Assembly (NCBI RefSeq): GCF_027497175.1
Contig: NZ_CP114901.1
Coordinates: forward strand, 682,001 to 746,000
Length of the DNA stretch: 64,000 nucleotides
Source: Verrucosispora sp. WMMD573
Lineage (GTDB): Bacteria; Actinomycetota; Actinomycetes; Mycobacteriales; Micromonosporaceae
Direction: 5' to 3'
Numbering within the stretch: the stretch's first letter is position 1; every line of letters starts with the position of its first letter. Shown piece by piece: positions 18,736 to 27,780 of the stretch. The position numbers and the translations under genes were made by a program. The notes under the pieces are model-generated. The model was not told where the DNA came from. It made no database searches and saw only the letters and a list, made by a program, of their open reading frames with translations.

Positions 18736-19698
18736 TCAGAGGGCGAGGCGGATGGCGGCGGTTAGGACCAGCTGGGCCAGGGCGGCGGGGACCAGGACGA
18801 GCCAGCAGAGGCGTTGGAGCTGGTCCTCGCGGAGTCGGGGGTAGGAGACCCGGAGCCAGATGATCACGAAGCTGACCGCGGCGACCTTGAGCAGGGTCCA
18901 GAGCCAACCGAGCTGCGCGTCGGCGAACGGGCCCTGCCAGCCGCCGAGGAACAGCACGGTGGTGAGCGCGGCGATCACCACGATGCCGACGTACTCGGCC
19001 AGCAGCAGGAAGGCGAAGCGCAGGCCGGTGTACTCGGTCAGATAGCCGAAGACCAGCTCCGAGTCGGCGACCGGCATGTCGAACGGCGGCCGGCGGATCT
19101 CGGCCAGCCCGGCCACGAAGAAGACCACCATCGCCGGCGCCTGCCAGAGCAGCCACCATGGCTGCCACGCCTCGACGATGCCGGAGAGGCTGAGCGTCCC
19201 GGCGGCCATCGCCACCGACGCGGCGGCCAGCACCAGCGGCAACTCGTAGCCGAGCAGTTGTGCCGCACCACGCAGCCCACCGAGCAGGCTGTACTTGTTG
19301 GCCGAGGCCCAGGCCGACATGAGCACCGCCAGCACGCCCACCCCGACCACCGCCAGCACGAAGAACAGCCCGACGTCGAGCGGCTGCCCGACCAGGTCGT
19401 TCGGGCCGAGCGGGATCACCAGCAGGGCCAGCAGGTACGGCACCAGCGCCACCGCCGGCGCCAGTCGGAACACCGGCCGGTCGGCGGCGCGCGGGGTTAC
19501 GTCCTCCTTCTGGACGAACTTCACCCCGTCGGCGATCAACTGCGCCCAGCCGTGGAACCCGCCCGCGTACATCGGGCCGAGCCGACCCTGCATGTGCGCC
19601 ATCACCTTGTGTTCCGCCTGCCCAACCAGCAGCGGCAGGACGAGGAAGGCGGCCAGCACCCCACCGATCCGGACAACCAGTTCCAGCCAGAGCGGCAT
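18736..19698 (-). CDS. nuoH: NADH-quinone oxidoreductase subunit H
   Basis: This 320-residue subunit has eight helices and the NuoH/ND1 signatures LGPMYAGGFHGWAQLIADG, SAWASANKYSLLGGLRGAAQ and AEIRRPPFDMPVADSELV. It forms the quinone channel with NuoB and NuoD. Its ATG overlaps the nuoC stop (TGATG), so the two are coupled. In canonical operons nuoD, E, F and G lie between nuoC and nuoH; here they are absent. Confidence 0.94.
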   Translation of the reverse strand: MPLWLELVVRIGGVLAAFLVLPLLVGQAEHKVMAHMQGRLGPMYAGGFHGWAQLIADGVKFVQKEDVTPRAADRPVFRLAPAVALVPYLLALLVIPLGPNDLVGQPLDVGLFFVLAVVGVGVLAVLMSAWASANKYSLLGGLRGAAQLLGYELPLVLAAASVAMAAGTLSLSGIVEAWQPWWLLWQAPAMVVFFVAGLAEIRRPPFDMPVADSELVFGYLTEYTGLRFAFLLLAEYVGIVVIAALTTVLFLGGWQGPFADAQLGWLWTLLKVAAVSFVIIWLRVSYPRLREDQLQRLCWLVLVPAALAQLVLTAAIRLAL

Positions 19699-20507
19699 CA
19701 GCTCTCACCTCCGTCATCCGGTGCCGGACCGCCCTCGGATGCGGGTCCATCCTCAGCCGTCGGGCCGCCGGGACCCGGTCGGGGGGCCGCCGACTCCCCG
19801 GCGGAGCCGGCAGCCCGAGGGGTACGCGGCCCGCGGGCACCCGGCGCCGGACGGGCCGGACGCTCCCGGGCTGGGCGGGCCGGGGTGCCGCCGCGCGGAC
19901 CCTCCCCCACCCCACCGGCTCCGGCCGGGGTCGGCACGACGCCCCACTCACCTGGCGCGGGTACACCCGGGGGTCGGATCGGGCGGCGTCCACCGCCGGC
20001 CTCCGACTCGCCCGGCTCCTTCGCACCCGGCCAGGGCTTCGCCACCCGAGAGGCCAGTACGAACTCCTTGCGCAGCGGGTGTCCCTCGAACTCCGGAGGC
20101 AGCAGCAGTGGGCGCAGATCGGCGTGCCCGGCGAAGTCGATGCCGAACATCTCGTGGGTCTCCCGCTCGTGCCAGGCGGCTCCCGGGTAGACCGCCACCA
20201 CGGAGTCGACAATCGGTGTCTGGCGGGGCACCCGGGCGCGCAGCAGCACCCCGTGCCGGTGCGTGGTGGACCAGAGGTGGGCCACCACGTCGAACCCGTC
20301 GGCCAGCTCGTCGACGGCCGACAGCCAGTCAAAGTAGTCGAAGGCCAGCTCGGTGTCGTCGCGGGCGGCCAGCAGCGCGGCCCGCCAGGCGTGCGGGGGT
20401 ACGTCGATGGTGGCCCGGGAATGGACCTCACCGCCGGAGACGGTCGCGGTCGCCTCGACGGGCGCAAGCAGCGCGACGAGCCGCTGGCCGATCTCTTCCG
20501 GTGTCAT
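19698..20507 (-). CDS. nuoC: NADH-quinone oxidoreductase subunit C, long tail
   Basis: The first 155 residues form the 30-kDa subunit domain, with FDYFDWLSAVDE, AAWHERETHEMFGIDFAGH and LPPEFEGHPLRKEF. A 110-residue Pro/Gly/Ala/Arg-rich, probably disordered tail follows. No NuoD domain is fused. The ATG at 20507 lacks a ribosome site but has TAGGAT 7 nt upstream, suggesting a leaderless mRNA and a promoter separate from nuoB. NuoC normally binds NuoD and NuoB in the peripheral arm. Confidence 0.92.
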   Translation of the reverse strand: MTPEEIGQRLVALLAPVEATATVSGGEVHSRATIDVPPHAWRAALLAARDDTELAFDYFDWLSAVDELADGFDVVAHLWSTTHRHGVLLRARVPRQTPIVDSVVAVYPGAAWHERETHEMFGIDFAGHADLRPLLLPPEFEGHPLRKEFVLASRVAKPWPGAKEPGESEAGGGRRPIRPPGVPAPGEWGVVPTPAGAGGVGEGPRGGTPARPARERPARPAPGARGPRTPRAAGSAGESAAPRPGPGGPTAEDGPASEGGPAPDDGGES

Positions 20508-20514
20508 GTGGCTG

Positions 20515-20520
20515 ATCCTA
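20515..20520 (-). promoter_or_regulatory. -10 element for leaderless nuoC-nuoH
   Basis: TAGGAT lies 7 nt before the nuoC ATG, no Shine-Dalgarno is visible, and no clear -35 is present. Transcription would start at the ATG. Confidence 0.4.
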
Positions 20521-20655
20521 GGCCCTGTGCCCGGAGTCCTCGGCCGAGCCGATGCGGAGCCGGGTGGCGCCCGACCAGCCGGCCGGGTGCACGCGGTCGG
20601 GTGACTCTCGCGCGCTTCGCCGGTGCCGATCGTCAATGGTCACCAGGATGGACCC

Positions 20656-21702
20656 GTGCGCGCTGTGACCGTCATCCCCGGAGTAGCCGGCTCGCTGCGG
20701 CTCCTCGACGACTACCCGGAACCGGCCCCCGAGGAGGGACCGATCCTGGTGGAGGCCCTCTCGGTGGGCGTCTGCGGCACCGACATCGAGATCATCGACG
20801 GACAGTACGGCGAGGCCCCGCCCGACACCGACCACCTGGTGCTCGGTCACGAGTCGCTGGGCCGGGTGCTGGAGGATCCGACCGGCACCCGGCAACCCGG
20901 TGACCTGGTGGCCGGGATCGTCCGGCACCCCGATCCGATGCCCTGCCCGAACTGCGCGGTGGGCGAATGGGACATGTGCCGCAACGGCCTGTTCACCGAG
21001 CACGGCATCAAGGCGTTGCCGGGCTTCGCCCGTGAGCGGTGGCGGTTGCAGCCCCGCTTCGCCGTGGGACTCGACCCGTCGCTGATCGAGGTGGGCATGC
21101 TGCTCGAACCGACGAGCGTGATGGTCAAGGCGTGGGACCACGTGGACCGGATCGGCCTGCGCGCGGAGTGGCAGCCCCGCACTGCGCTGATCACCGGTGC
21201 CGGGCCGATCGGCCTGCTCGCCGCCCTGCTGGCCAGCCAGCGGGGTCTCTCGGTGCACGTACTCGATCTGGCCACCGAGGGCCCCAAGCCGGCGCTTGCC
21301 GGCGCGCTCGGTGCGACGTACCACTCCGGACCACTCGATCAGCTGGACCTCGAACCGGACGTCATCATCGAGTGCACCGGCGCACCCGTGGTCGTGCTGG
21401 AGGCGATGTGCAAGGTCGGCCCCAACGGGATCGTCTGCCTGGCCGGGGTGTCCAGCGGCGGCCGGACGATCGACTTCGACGCGGGCGCGCTGAACCGGAC
21501 ACTCGTGCTGGAGAACAACGTCGTCTTCGGGTCGGTGAACGCCAATCGGCGCCACTGGGAGGGCGCCGCCGAGGCACTGTCCAAGGCCGACCCGGCCTGG
21601 CTCGCTTCGCTGATCACCCGTCGGGTACCGCTGGCCCGGTACGCCACCGCCTACTCACCCGGACCGCAGGACATCAAGGTGGTCCTCGACTTCACCGCCT
21701 GA
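20656..21702 (+). CDS. Zinc-dependent dehydrogenase, glucose 1-dehydrogenase-like
   Basis: The 348-residue product is a medium-chain dehydrogenase. It has catalytic zinc ligands in VCGTD and GHES, a structural Cys-rich segment CPNCAVGEWDMC, and a Rossmann fold GAGPIGLLAA near residue 185. The order and the C-terminal region FDAGALNRTLVLENNVVFGSVN resemble the glucose/sorbitol dehydrogenase (Glu_dehyd_C) group. It would oxidise an aldose or alcohol with NAD(P). The GTG at 20656 has AGGA 7 nt upstream, preferred to the in-frame GTG at 20623. It is divergent from nuoC and interrupts the nuo locus. Confidence 0.9.
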   Translation: MRAVTVIPGVAGSLRLLDDYPEPAPEEGPILVEALSVGVCGTDIEIIDGQYGEAPPDTDHLVLGHESLGRVLEDPTGTRQPGDLVAGIVRHPDPMPCPNCAVGEWDMCRNGLFTEHGIKALPGFARERWRLQPRFAVGLDPSLIEVGMLLEPTSVMVKAWDHVDRIGLRAEWQPRTALITGAGPIGLLAALLASQRGLSVHVLDLATEGPKPALAGALGATYHSGPLDQLDLEPDVIIECTGAPVVVLEAMCKVGPNGIVCLAGVSSGGRTIDFDAGALNRTLVLENNVVFGSVNANRRHWEGAAEALSKADPAWLASLITRRVPLARYATAYSPGPQDIKVVLDFTA

Positions 21703-21721
21703 TCGCGCTGAGACGGAGTGG

Positions 21722-23038
21722 TCAGATGCCGGGCAGCCGCCCGTTGCGGAACAGGTCGACGAAGAGCTGGTGATCGTGGCGGGCACGTACCCCGTACGTG
21801 TGGGCGAAGTCGACCAGGTGCCCGACGAAGCCGGCGGTGTCCGCGTCGACGGCGGCGACGATGGCCTCCTCGGTCGAGTAGTCGACCAGGTCGTGGCTGG
21901 ACTCGTCGTCGGCCACCGAGTGCATCCGGGCGACCGCCCGCCCCAGGTCGGCCAGCACCCCGGCCAGTTCCTCCGGTTCGTTGACGTCCGCCCAGTCGAG
22001 GTCGGCCGCGTACGGGGACACCTCGGCGACGAGTTGGCCGACGCCGTCGAGTTCGGTGAAGCCCACCCACGGGTCGGCGTGGGCCTGGAGGGCCCGCTGC
22101 GACTCGGCGGTGCGGTGCCCCTGGTGCCGGAAGTAGCCCCGGACCCGCTCGTCGTCGATGTACCGCGCCACCGCCGGCACCTGGGCCTGCTTCATGTAGA
22201 TGACGACGTCGTTCTCCAGCGCCTGGGTGTGCCCCTCCAACAGGAGGTTGTACGACGGCAGTCCGGCCGAGCCGATGCCCACCCCCTTGCGCAGCACCAC
22301 ATCCTTGATCTGGGCGGCCAGCGGCCGGGCCTGCGCCGTGGTGGGCGGCAGCGTCTCCAGGTACGCCTCGAACGCCGCGCACACCCGCGCCCGCACCTGA
22401 CCGTCGATCTCGTACACCCCGTCGCCGACGGAGAAGCGCCGCTCGTAGTTGTCGATGGTGGTCTGTCCCCGCAGCAGGTCCACCCGGGTGTTCAGCCGCG
22501 CCTGCTGAAGCACCCGGCGCAGCACACCGTCGGCGTTGTCCAGGGTGATCGACCCGATGGCGTCGTCCCCGCCGGCAGCGATGGCCCGCAGTTCGACCAG
22601 GTACGCGTTCGCGAAGCAGGTGACCAGGTCGCTGATGATCCGGTCGGAGAGCGCCTTGGTGTAGCCGATCAACGCCACGCTGGCGACGAACCGCCGCAGA
22701 TCCCAGGTGAACGGTCCGACGTACGCCTCGTCGAAGTCGTTGACGTTGAAGACGAGTTGACCGGAGCCGTTCATGTAGGTGCCGAAGTTCTCCGCGTGCA
22801 GGTCGCCGTGGATCCACACCCGGCTGGTTTGCTCGTCCAGGAAACTGTCGTCGACGAAGTCGCCCCGCTGGTCGGCGTAGAACAGGCTGGCGCTGCCCCG
22901 GTAGAAGGCGAACGGCGAGGCCGCCATCTTGCGGAACTTGCGCCGGAAGGCGGCCGGGTCGAGCGCCATCAGGGTGCCGAACTCTTCGGTCAGCACCTCG
23001 ATGATGAAGGCGGAACGTTGCTCGGCGAGGTCGGTCAT
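21722..23038 (-). CDS. DUF2252 protein (kinase-like fold)
   Basis: This 438-residue DUF2252 protein has the family motifs FYRGSASLFY, WIHGDLHAENFGTY and FNVNDFDEAYVGPF, which recall the HGD and D-x-D catalytic elements of aminoglycoside phosphotransferase-like kinases. The biochemical role of the family is not established. No ribosome site precedes the ATG; TAGCGT lies 7 nt upstream, as in other apparently leaderless genes here. It is inserted between nuoB and nuoC on the same strand. Confidence 0.9.
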   Translation of the reverse strand: MTDLAEQRSAFIIEVLTEEFGTLMALDPAAFRRKFRKMAASPFAFYRGSASLFYADQRGDFVDDSFLDEQTSRVWIHGDLHAENFGTYMNGSGQLVFNVNDFDEAYVGPFTWDLRRFVASVALIGYTKALSDRIISDLVTCFANAYLVELRAIAAGGDDAIGSITLDNADGVLRRVLQQARLNTRVDLLRGQTTIDNYERRFSVGDGVYEIDGQVRARVCAAFEAYLETLPPTTAQARPLAAQIKDVVLRKGVGIGSAGLPSYNLLLEGHTQALENDVVIYMKQAQVPAVARYIDDERVRGYFRHQGHRTAESQRALQAHADPWVGFTELDGVGQLVAEVSPYAADLDWADVNEPEELAGVLADLGRAVARMHSVADDESSHDLVDYSTEEAIVAAVDADTAGFVGHLVDFAHTYGVRARHDHQLFVDLFRNGRLPGI

Positions 23039-23045
23039 GATCCGT

Positions 23046-23051
23046 ACGCTA
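23046..23051 (-). promoter_or_regulatory. -10 element for leaderless DUF2252 gene
   Basis: TAGCGT lies 7 nt before the ATG at 23038 and no Shine-Dalgarno is present. Confidence 0.4.
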
Positions 23052-23171
23052 GCGAAACCTCACCACCCGGACGGCCAGCCGAGCGACCGGTCTCGCCGGA
23101 CCGACCGGACCGCCGCCCGCACCCGGCCGGGCACCGGGGCCGGGTCCCGTGCGCGGCGGCGCGGGCACCGG

Positions 23172-23750
23172 TCAGGCGGTCGGCGGGCGTACCGGCGGTG
23201 AGGTCAGGGAGGCCACGGAGCGGGCCGGCGCGCCGTCGCTGGGTGGCGCGTCGACCGGAGCGGCGAGCGGGTCGGTGCGGGGCACCCCCCCGAGACCGGA
23301 CTGCTCGGCGGCGATCTTCTCCTGTAGGCGGAGGATGCCGTGCAGCAGCGCCTCGGGCCGGGGCGGGCAGCCGGGCACGTAGACGTCGACCGGAATCAGC
23401 TGGTCGACCCCCTTGGTCACCGAGTACGAGTCCCAGTACGGGCCGCCGCAGTTCGAGCAGGCCCCGAACGAGATCACGTATTTCGGCTCGGGCATCTGGT
23501 CGTAGAGCCGCTTGATCGCCGGGGCCATCTTGTCGGTGACGGTGCCGGAGACCACCATCAGGTCGGCCTGCCGGGGGCCGTGCGCGAACGGGATCACGCC
23601 GAGTCGCATGAAATCGTGGCGGGACATGCTGGTCGCGATGAACTCGATGGCGCAGCAGGCCAGCCCGAAGTTGAAGACCCAGAGCGAGTAGCGGCGGCCC
23701 CAGTTCAGCACGAACCGGATCGGCTCACCGAGCACCGCAGGCAGCTGCAC
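23172..23750 (-). CDS. nuoB: NADH-quinone oxidoreductase subunit B
   Basis: The 192-residue product carries the N2 cluster ligands: the tandem cysteines in [18 protein letters not shown] and [12 protein letters not shown]. It normally passes electrons to quinone with NuoD. A 45-residue Pro/Ala/Ser-rich tail is extra. GTG at 23750 is chosen because AGGAGGGGGAG lies upstream; the longer open frame is a shadow. A CTGTC-CCCC-GACAG hairpin overlaps this ribosome site and could affect initiation. It lies 2.7 kb from nuoC, separated by two unrelated genes; nuoA is not found beside it. Confidence 0.93.
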   Translation of the reverse strand: MQLPAVLGEPIRFVLNWGRRYSLWVFNFGLACCAIEFIATSMSRHDFMRLGVIPFAHGPRQADLMVVSGTVTDKMAPAIKRLYDQMPEPKYVISFGACSNCGGPYWDSYSVTKGVDQLIPVDVYVPGCPPRPEALLHGILRLQEKIAAEQSGLGGVPRTDPLAAPVDAPPSDGAPARSVASLTSPPVRPPTA

Positions 23751-23874
23751 GACCGCTCCCCCTCCTGTCCCCCGACAGTCAACCACAGGGTCCGAGGCCG
23801 GAAACCCGGGCCGGCGGGGGATCGGGCGCTCCGCACCTCGGGGTGAACATCCGGCGGCCCGCCTGTCTCCGCCG

Positions 23875-24201
23875 GTGACCGTCGGATGGGCCGGCGACAC
23901 CGCGCACGAGTACCTGTGGGTGGAGGCGACCGGCCGGCCGGCGGACGTGGTGATCTGGGGCACCGACCCGCAGGACGCCCCGAGCTCCTTCACCAACTTC
24001 GTCGTACCCGGCGACCGCTTCATGACCGGCGAACAGCGGAGTTTCGACGTGCTGCTGCACGCCGAGCCGGAGACCGTGCCGGGCGACCTCGGCACCGTCT
24101 CGTTGCAGCTCAGCACCCAGTGGTACGGCAACAGCGTGGCCGACGCCGACCCGGCCGACAACACCGCATCATTCACGGTTCGCGTGGCCGCCGCGGCCTG
24201 A
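23875..24201 (+). pseudogene. Possible fragment of a secreted CARDB-like protein
   Basis: A 108-residue frame from a GTG contains [18 protein letters not shown] and ends [14 protein letters not shown]...[10 protein letters not shown], a beta-rich pattern like the C-terminal strand of adhesion/CARDB-type domains. There is no signal peptide, ribosome site or upstream start, and the frame opens without a start further 5'. I think it is a remnant of a larger extracellular protein gene, but a small real gene cannot be excluded. It lies in an otherwise empty 556-bp gap between nuoB and the decarboxylase gene. Confidence 0.35.
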
Positions 24202-24307
24202 CCGTCCCTCGTCCGGCCGGTGCCCACGGGCGCCGGCCGGACGTCGTCGGTCACCACGCCGGGCGTCGACGTCGTCGGGTCACTGGGCAGGCGCTGGCAT
24301 CGTCGGC

Positions 24308-25771
24308 TCACCAGGCCGGGCGTTGCAGCAGCCCGACGAACTCCACAAGCAGCCGCTCCCGCACCGCCGCCGGGGCGGCGTCGAGCAGCGTGTTGACCAC
24401 CGCCATCCGGTCCGGAGCACCAGCAGCACCGCCCAGGCCGAGCCCTTCGGCCAGCCCCGCCACCAGCTCCGGGGTGAGCGCCGCCGGGGTGAGGCTGCCG
24501 GCCATCGCCAACAGATCGGGCGGCAGCTCGACCGGCCCGGCGGCGCGGGCCGCAGCGACCGCGTCGGCCAGCGCCGGACCGAACTCGGCCACCCGCGGCG
24601 CCACCGCTGCGGTCACCGTCAGGTGCACGCTGGCCGGCAGGTCGGCGTACCGGAGCTGGGGTTGGGTGTGCCAACCTCGCGCGGTCAGCTCGTCCACCAG
24701 CAGGAACAGGTCGAGGGTGGGGTCGTCGGCGGTGAGACAGACCACCGTGGACTCCGGCTCGGCGACCAGCCGCAGCCCGTCGGTGGCGCGTACCGCGTCC
24801 GCCAATGTGCCCACCGCCTCCCAGGTGCGGCGGGCAAGCTCCAGATAACCGTCGTCGCCGAGGTGCCGCAGGGTGGCGTACGCGGCGGCGATCGGCCCAC
24901 CGGAGCGGGTGGAGGAGATCACTGGGTTGATCATCGTGTACCCGGGCCAGTCGGCGTACGCGAAGTACTGCGGGGTACGCAGTTGCGGGTCGCGGTGCAG
25001 CAGCACCGACACGCCCTTCGGCGCGTACGCGTACTTGTGCAGGTCCACCGAGATCGAGGTGACCCCGGGTACGGCCAGGTCGAACGGGGGCACCGGCCGG
25101 CCCAGGCGACGCAGGTACGGCAGCGTCCAGCCGCCGAAGCAGGCGTCCACGTGGCAACGGACCCCGGCGGCGGCGGCCACCTCGGCGATCTGTTCGACCG
25201 GGTCCACGACGCCGTGCGCGTACGAGGGGGCGGAGCAGGCCACCAGCACCGTCTCCGGCCGGACGGCGGCGGCCACGTCGTCGACCGCCGGCCGCAGCGT
25301 GGTCGGGTCGATCGGCACGGTATCGAGTTCCACCCGCAGGTAATGGGCCGCTTTGGCGAACGCGGCATGGGCGCTGGCCGGCACCACGATCCGGGGCGCC
25401 GCGATGTCCGGCCGGGCGTCCCGGGCGGTCTTCACGGCCAGGATGAGCGACTCGGTGCCACCACTGGTGACACTGCCGACGACGTCCGGGGCGGTGGTGC
25501 CCGGCCCACCGCCGAGCAGGCGCGCCGCCGTCGCGACAAGCGCGTTCTCCATGGCCAGCAGGGACGGGAAGGCCGTCGGGTCGAGCCCGTTGACGTGAGC
25601 GCTCTCGGCGTGAGCGGCAGCGGCGAGCGCGTCCAGCCCGGGCACCGCCGGGTCGTACACGTACGCGAACAGCCGCCCCCCGTGCGTCGGCCGATCCATC
25701 GCCCGCAACTGCCGGATCTCCGCCAACACCTGCTCCGCCGCCATCCCAGCCGGCCGATTCTCGTCGATCAT
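24308..25771 (-). CDS. PLP-dependent decarboxylase/lyase
   Basis: The 487-residue fold-type I PLP enzyme belongs to the group II decarboxylase / sphingosine-phosphate-lyase-like family. Motifs are [19 protein letters not shown] near residue 90, [14 protein letters not shown] with the cofactor Asp, and the Schiff-base lysine in [11 protein letters not shown]. The substrate (an amino acid or phospho-sphingoid base) cannot be decided. The ATG overlaps the upstream transporter's stop by ATGA, so the genes are coupled, suggesting import plus decarboxylation of one compound. The start codon lies inside a palindromic repeat (25766-25833). Confidence 0.9.
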   Translation of the reverse strand: MIDENRPAGMAAEQVLAEIRQLRAMDRPTHGGRLFAYVYDPAVPGLDALAAAAHAESAHVNGLDPTAFPSLLAMENALVATAARLLGGGPGTTAPDVVGSVTSGGTESLILAVKTARDARPDIAAPRIVVPASAHAAFAKAAHYLRVELDTVPIDPTTLRPAVDDVAAAVRPETVLVACSAPSYAHGVVDPVEQIAEVAAAAGVRCHVDACFGGWTLPYLRRLGRPVPPFDLAVPGVTSISVDLHKYAYAPKGVSVLLHRDPQLRTPQYFAYADWPGYTMINPVISSTRSGGPIAAAYATLRHLGDDGYLELARRTWEAVGTLADAVRATDGLRLVAEPESTVVCLTADDPTLDLFLLVDELTARGWHTQPQLRYADLPASVHLTVTAAVAPRVAEFGPALADAVAAARAAGPVELPPDLLAMAGSLTPAALTPELVAGLAEGLGLGGAAGAPDRMAVVNTLLDAAPAAVRERLLVEFVGLLQRPAW

Positions 25772-25833
25772 GGAGTTGTGGCACCCTTTCCGTCGGTTTC
25801 CTCGGCTTTTGTTCCTGCCACAACTGCAAGATC
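25766..25833. repeat. GATCATG-type palindromic repeat at a gene junction
   Basis: 18-bp arms (25766-25783 and 25816-25833) match at 16 of 18 positions and include GATCATGGAGTTGTGGCA on one side. The element spans the coding junction: it encodes the last residues of the transporter and supplies the start codon of the decarboxylase. A C-rich tract (coding strand of the transporter) abuts it. Compare 30180-30240 and 63447-63509. Confidence 0.7.
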
Positions 25834-27372
25834 GGCGGTGGCTGGGGGTGGGGTGGGGGTGGAGAGGCGGGCGGGGGTCAGGTCGTAGGGGCGGAGTAGG
25901 AGGGTGGCCGAGCCGATGAGGAGGGCGGGGAGGATGGTGAAGCCGAGCAGGACGCCGAGGCGGGCGGTGTCGGACTGGGTGGCGGCGGTACCGGTGGTGG
26001 AGGAGACGTAGCCGGTGGTGGCGAGGACAAGTCCGTAGATGCCGGGACCCAGGGCCAGTCCGAAGGTCTCGCCGGCCGTCCACACTCCGGTGAAGACGCC
26101 GGCCTGCCGACGCCCGGTGCGCATCGTGTCGTACGCGATGCAGTCCGGGAGCATGGCCAGCGCGAACACCTGCTGCCCGGCGTACCCGACGCCGAGCAAC
26201 GCGACCAGCAGGTAGACCACGGCGGTGGGCAGCACCGGCGCGGCGACCAGCGCCAGTCCGCCGGCCGACAGGATCAGCGACGCGGCGACCAGGGCGGCGA
26301 GCTTGCCCACTCGGGCACCCACCCGGGACCAGAGCGGCATGACCACCAGCGCCGGGCCGACGAAGCAAGCGAAGAGCACTGTCGGACCGGTCGTCGAGTC
26401 CCGCAGCACGTGGTCGGCGAAGTACTGGACCCCGGCGAGGATCGTGGCCACCCCGGCGGACTGCACCACGAAGCAGAGCAGCAAGGCCCGGAAGGGCCGA
26501 CTGCGGGCCGCGACGGTCAGTTGGGCGCGCAGACTCGGCTCGCTCTCGCCGACCGCGCCCTGCGGGGCGGACCGGGTGCCGAGGAAGGCGCCGACGGCGC
26601 CGAGCGCGATGAGGGCGGCCACGAAGACGCCCATCCAGCGGTGTCCGGCAACACCGCCGCCGGCCGCGTCTCGTACCAGCGGCGCCACCGCACCGGCGAC
26701 CAGGATGGCCAGCGCCAGCACCGCGATCCGCCAGGTCATCATCCGGGTACGTTCGGCGTAGTCGCTGGTCAATTCGGCTGGCATCGCCACGTACGGCACC
26801 TGGAAGAAGGCGAACGCGGTAGCCGTGGCCAGGAAGGCGACGGCGACGTACGCCCCGGACGCGGGACCGGCTCCGAACGGCGCGGCGAAGATGGCCCCGA
26901 AGAGGACGGCAAGTGCCAGCCCACCGAAGAGCAGGTACGGACGGCGGGCGCCCCAGCGCGACCGGGTGCGGTCGGAGATCCGCCCGGCGACCGGGTTGAC
27001 CAACACGTCCCACGCCTTCGGCAGCAGCACCAGCAGGGCGGCCACACCGGCGGCCACACCGAGCGTGTCGGTGAGGTACGGCAGCAGCAGCAGACCCGGC
27101 ACGGTGCCGAAGGCCCCGGTCGCCAGCGAGCCGAGCGCGTAGCCGGCGTGCACCCCTCGGGGCAGCGCGCCGCTGTCCTGCGGGGTCGCGCCGGACGCGG
27201 CCGTCGCGGGCGCAGCGCCGGAAGCGGCCGTCGGGGGTACGGCGGTGGGTGCCGCGCCGGGGGCCGTCGGGGGTACGGCGGTGGGTGCCGCGCCGGGGGC
27301 CGTCGGACCGGCAGCGGGCGCGGGCTGTCCGGGGGCAGGCGTGGGGCCGGATCCACCCGGCGGCGCGGTCAT
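25768..27372 (-). CDS. GPH-family (MelB-like) MFS transporter
   Basis: The 534-residue product has 12 helices and GPH signatures such as [37 protein letters not shown] and [19 protein letters not shown]. The family imports sugars or other polar solutes with H+ or Na+. An 80-residue Pro/Ala/Thr-rich N-terminal extension contains two copies of a 12-residue repeat encoded by a 36-bp tandem duplication (27230-27301). The start at 27372 is supported by TAATAT 8 nt upstream. The C-terminal tail is Pro/Thr-rich, from the C-rich tract of the repeat module. Confidence 0.9.
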   Translation of the reverse strand: MTAPPGGSGPTPAPGQPAPAAGPTAPGAAPTAVPPTAPGAAPTAVPPTAASGAAPATAASGATPQDSGALPRGVHAGYALGSLATGAFGTVPGLLLLPYLTDTLGVAAGVAALLVLLPKAWDVLVNPVAGRISDRTRSRWGARRPYLLFGGLALAVLFGAIFAAPFGAGPASGAYVAVAFLATATAFAFFQVPYVAMPAELTSDYAERTRMMTWRIAVLALAILVAGAVAPLVRDAAGGGVAGHRWMGVFVAALIALGAVGAFLGTRSAPQGAVGESEPSLRAQLTVAARSRPFRALLLCFVVQSAGVATILAGVQYFADHVLRDSTTGPTVLFACFVGPALVVMPLWSRVGARVGKLAALVAASLILSAGGLALVAAPVLPTAVVYLLVALLGVGYAGQQVFALAMLPDCIAYDTMRTGRRQAGVFTGVWTAGETFGLALGPGIYGLVLATTGYVSSTTGTAATQSDTARLGVLLGFTILPALLIGSATLLLRPYDLTPARLSTPTPPPATADLAVVAGTKAEETDGKGATTP

Positions 27373-27380
27373 GGGGCCGA

Positions 27381-27386
27381 ATATTA
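27381..27386 (-). promoter_or_regulatory. -10 element for leaderless GPH transporter gene
   Basis: TAATAT, the best -10 in the window, lies 8 nt before the ATG at 27372 and 17 nt after TGTGAC. No ribosome site is present. Confidence 0.5.
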
Positions 27387-27404
27387 CTCACGTTATGGTG
27401 GGGG

Positions 27405-27719
27405 TCACATCCCCTGCCCGGGCCACCACGCGGCCATCCGCATGTTCACGCCGGTACCACGCAGCGGCGTCCCTTCGGCGAGCCAACGTGCCCGCGCCTC
27501 CCGGGCCAGCCTGGGCGGCAGGCCCCCGGACGCGTTCACCACCCGGTGCCACGGCGCCCCGCCACCGTGGCGCGCCATGATCGCCCCGATCAGCCGCGCC
27601 GACGTCCGCCCGGAGCGCTCCGCCAACGCGTCGGCCACCGCCCCGTACGACATCACCCGGCCAGGTGGGATCCGGTCGACAAGTGCCAGCACTGCCTCGA
27701 CGTACTCATCAGGTGTCAC
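27405..27719 (-). CDS. Alkyltransferase-like (ATL) DNA repair protein
   Basis: The 104-residue product is an MGMT C-terminal-domain homologue in which the active-site Cys is Trp: GAPWHRVVNASGGL instead of PCHRV. It keeps the helix-turn-helix arginine segment RLIGAIMARHGG and RVMSYGAVADAL. ATL proteins bind O6-alkylguanine and hand it to nucleotide excision repair. The GTG at 27719 lacks a ribosome site; TAGTCT lies 8 nt upstream. It is divergent from proB. Confidence 0.9.
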   Translation of the reverse strand: MTPDEYVEAVLALVDRIPPGRVMSYGAVADALAERSGRTSARLIGAIMARHGGGAPWHRVVNASGGLPPRLAREARARWLAEGTPLRGTGVNMRMAAWWPGQGM

Positions 27720-27727
27720 AAGCGGCC

Positions 27728-27733
27728 AGACTA
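27728..27733 (-). promoter_or_regulatory. -10 element for leaderless ATL gene
   Basis: TAGTCT lies 8 nt before the GTG at 27719. No Shine-Dalgarno is visible. Confidence 0.35.
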
Positions 27734-27780
27734 TGGGAACGGCGGCGGGCCGCGCCGCGACAACAGCGCAGAATGGGCGG

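Noticed and set aside
21500..21720. Insertion-sequence explanation for genes splitting the nuo locus
   Set aside because: No transposase, terminal inverted repeats or target duplications were seen around the inserted genes.
23340..23846. 168-aa plus ORF opposite nuoB
   Set aside because: Antisense to nuoB with its cluster ligands intact.
24308..27391. 1027-aa minus ORF joining transporter and decarboxylase regions
   Set aside because: Its N-terminal half is out of frame with the GPH transporter and has no domain sense; the true decarboxylase starts at 25771.
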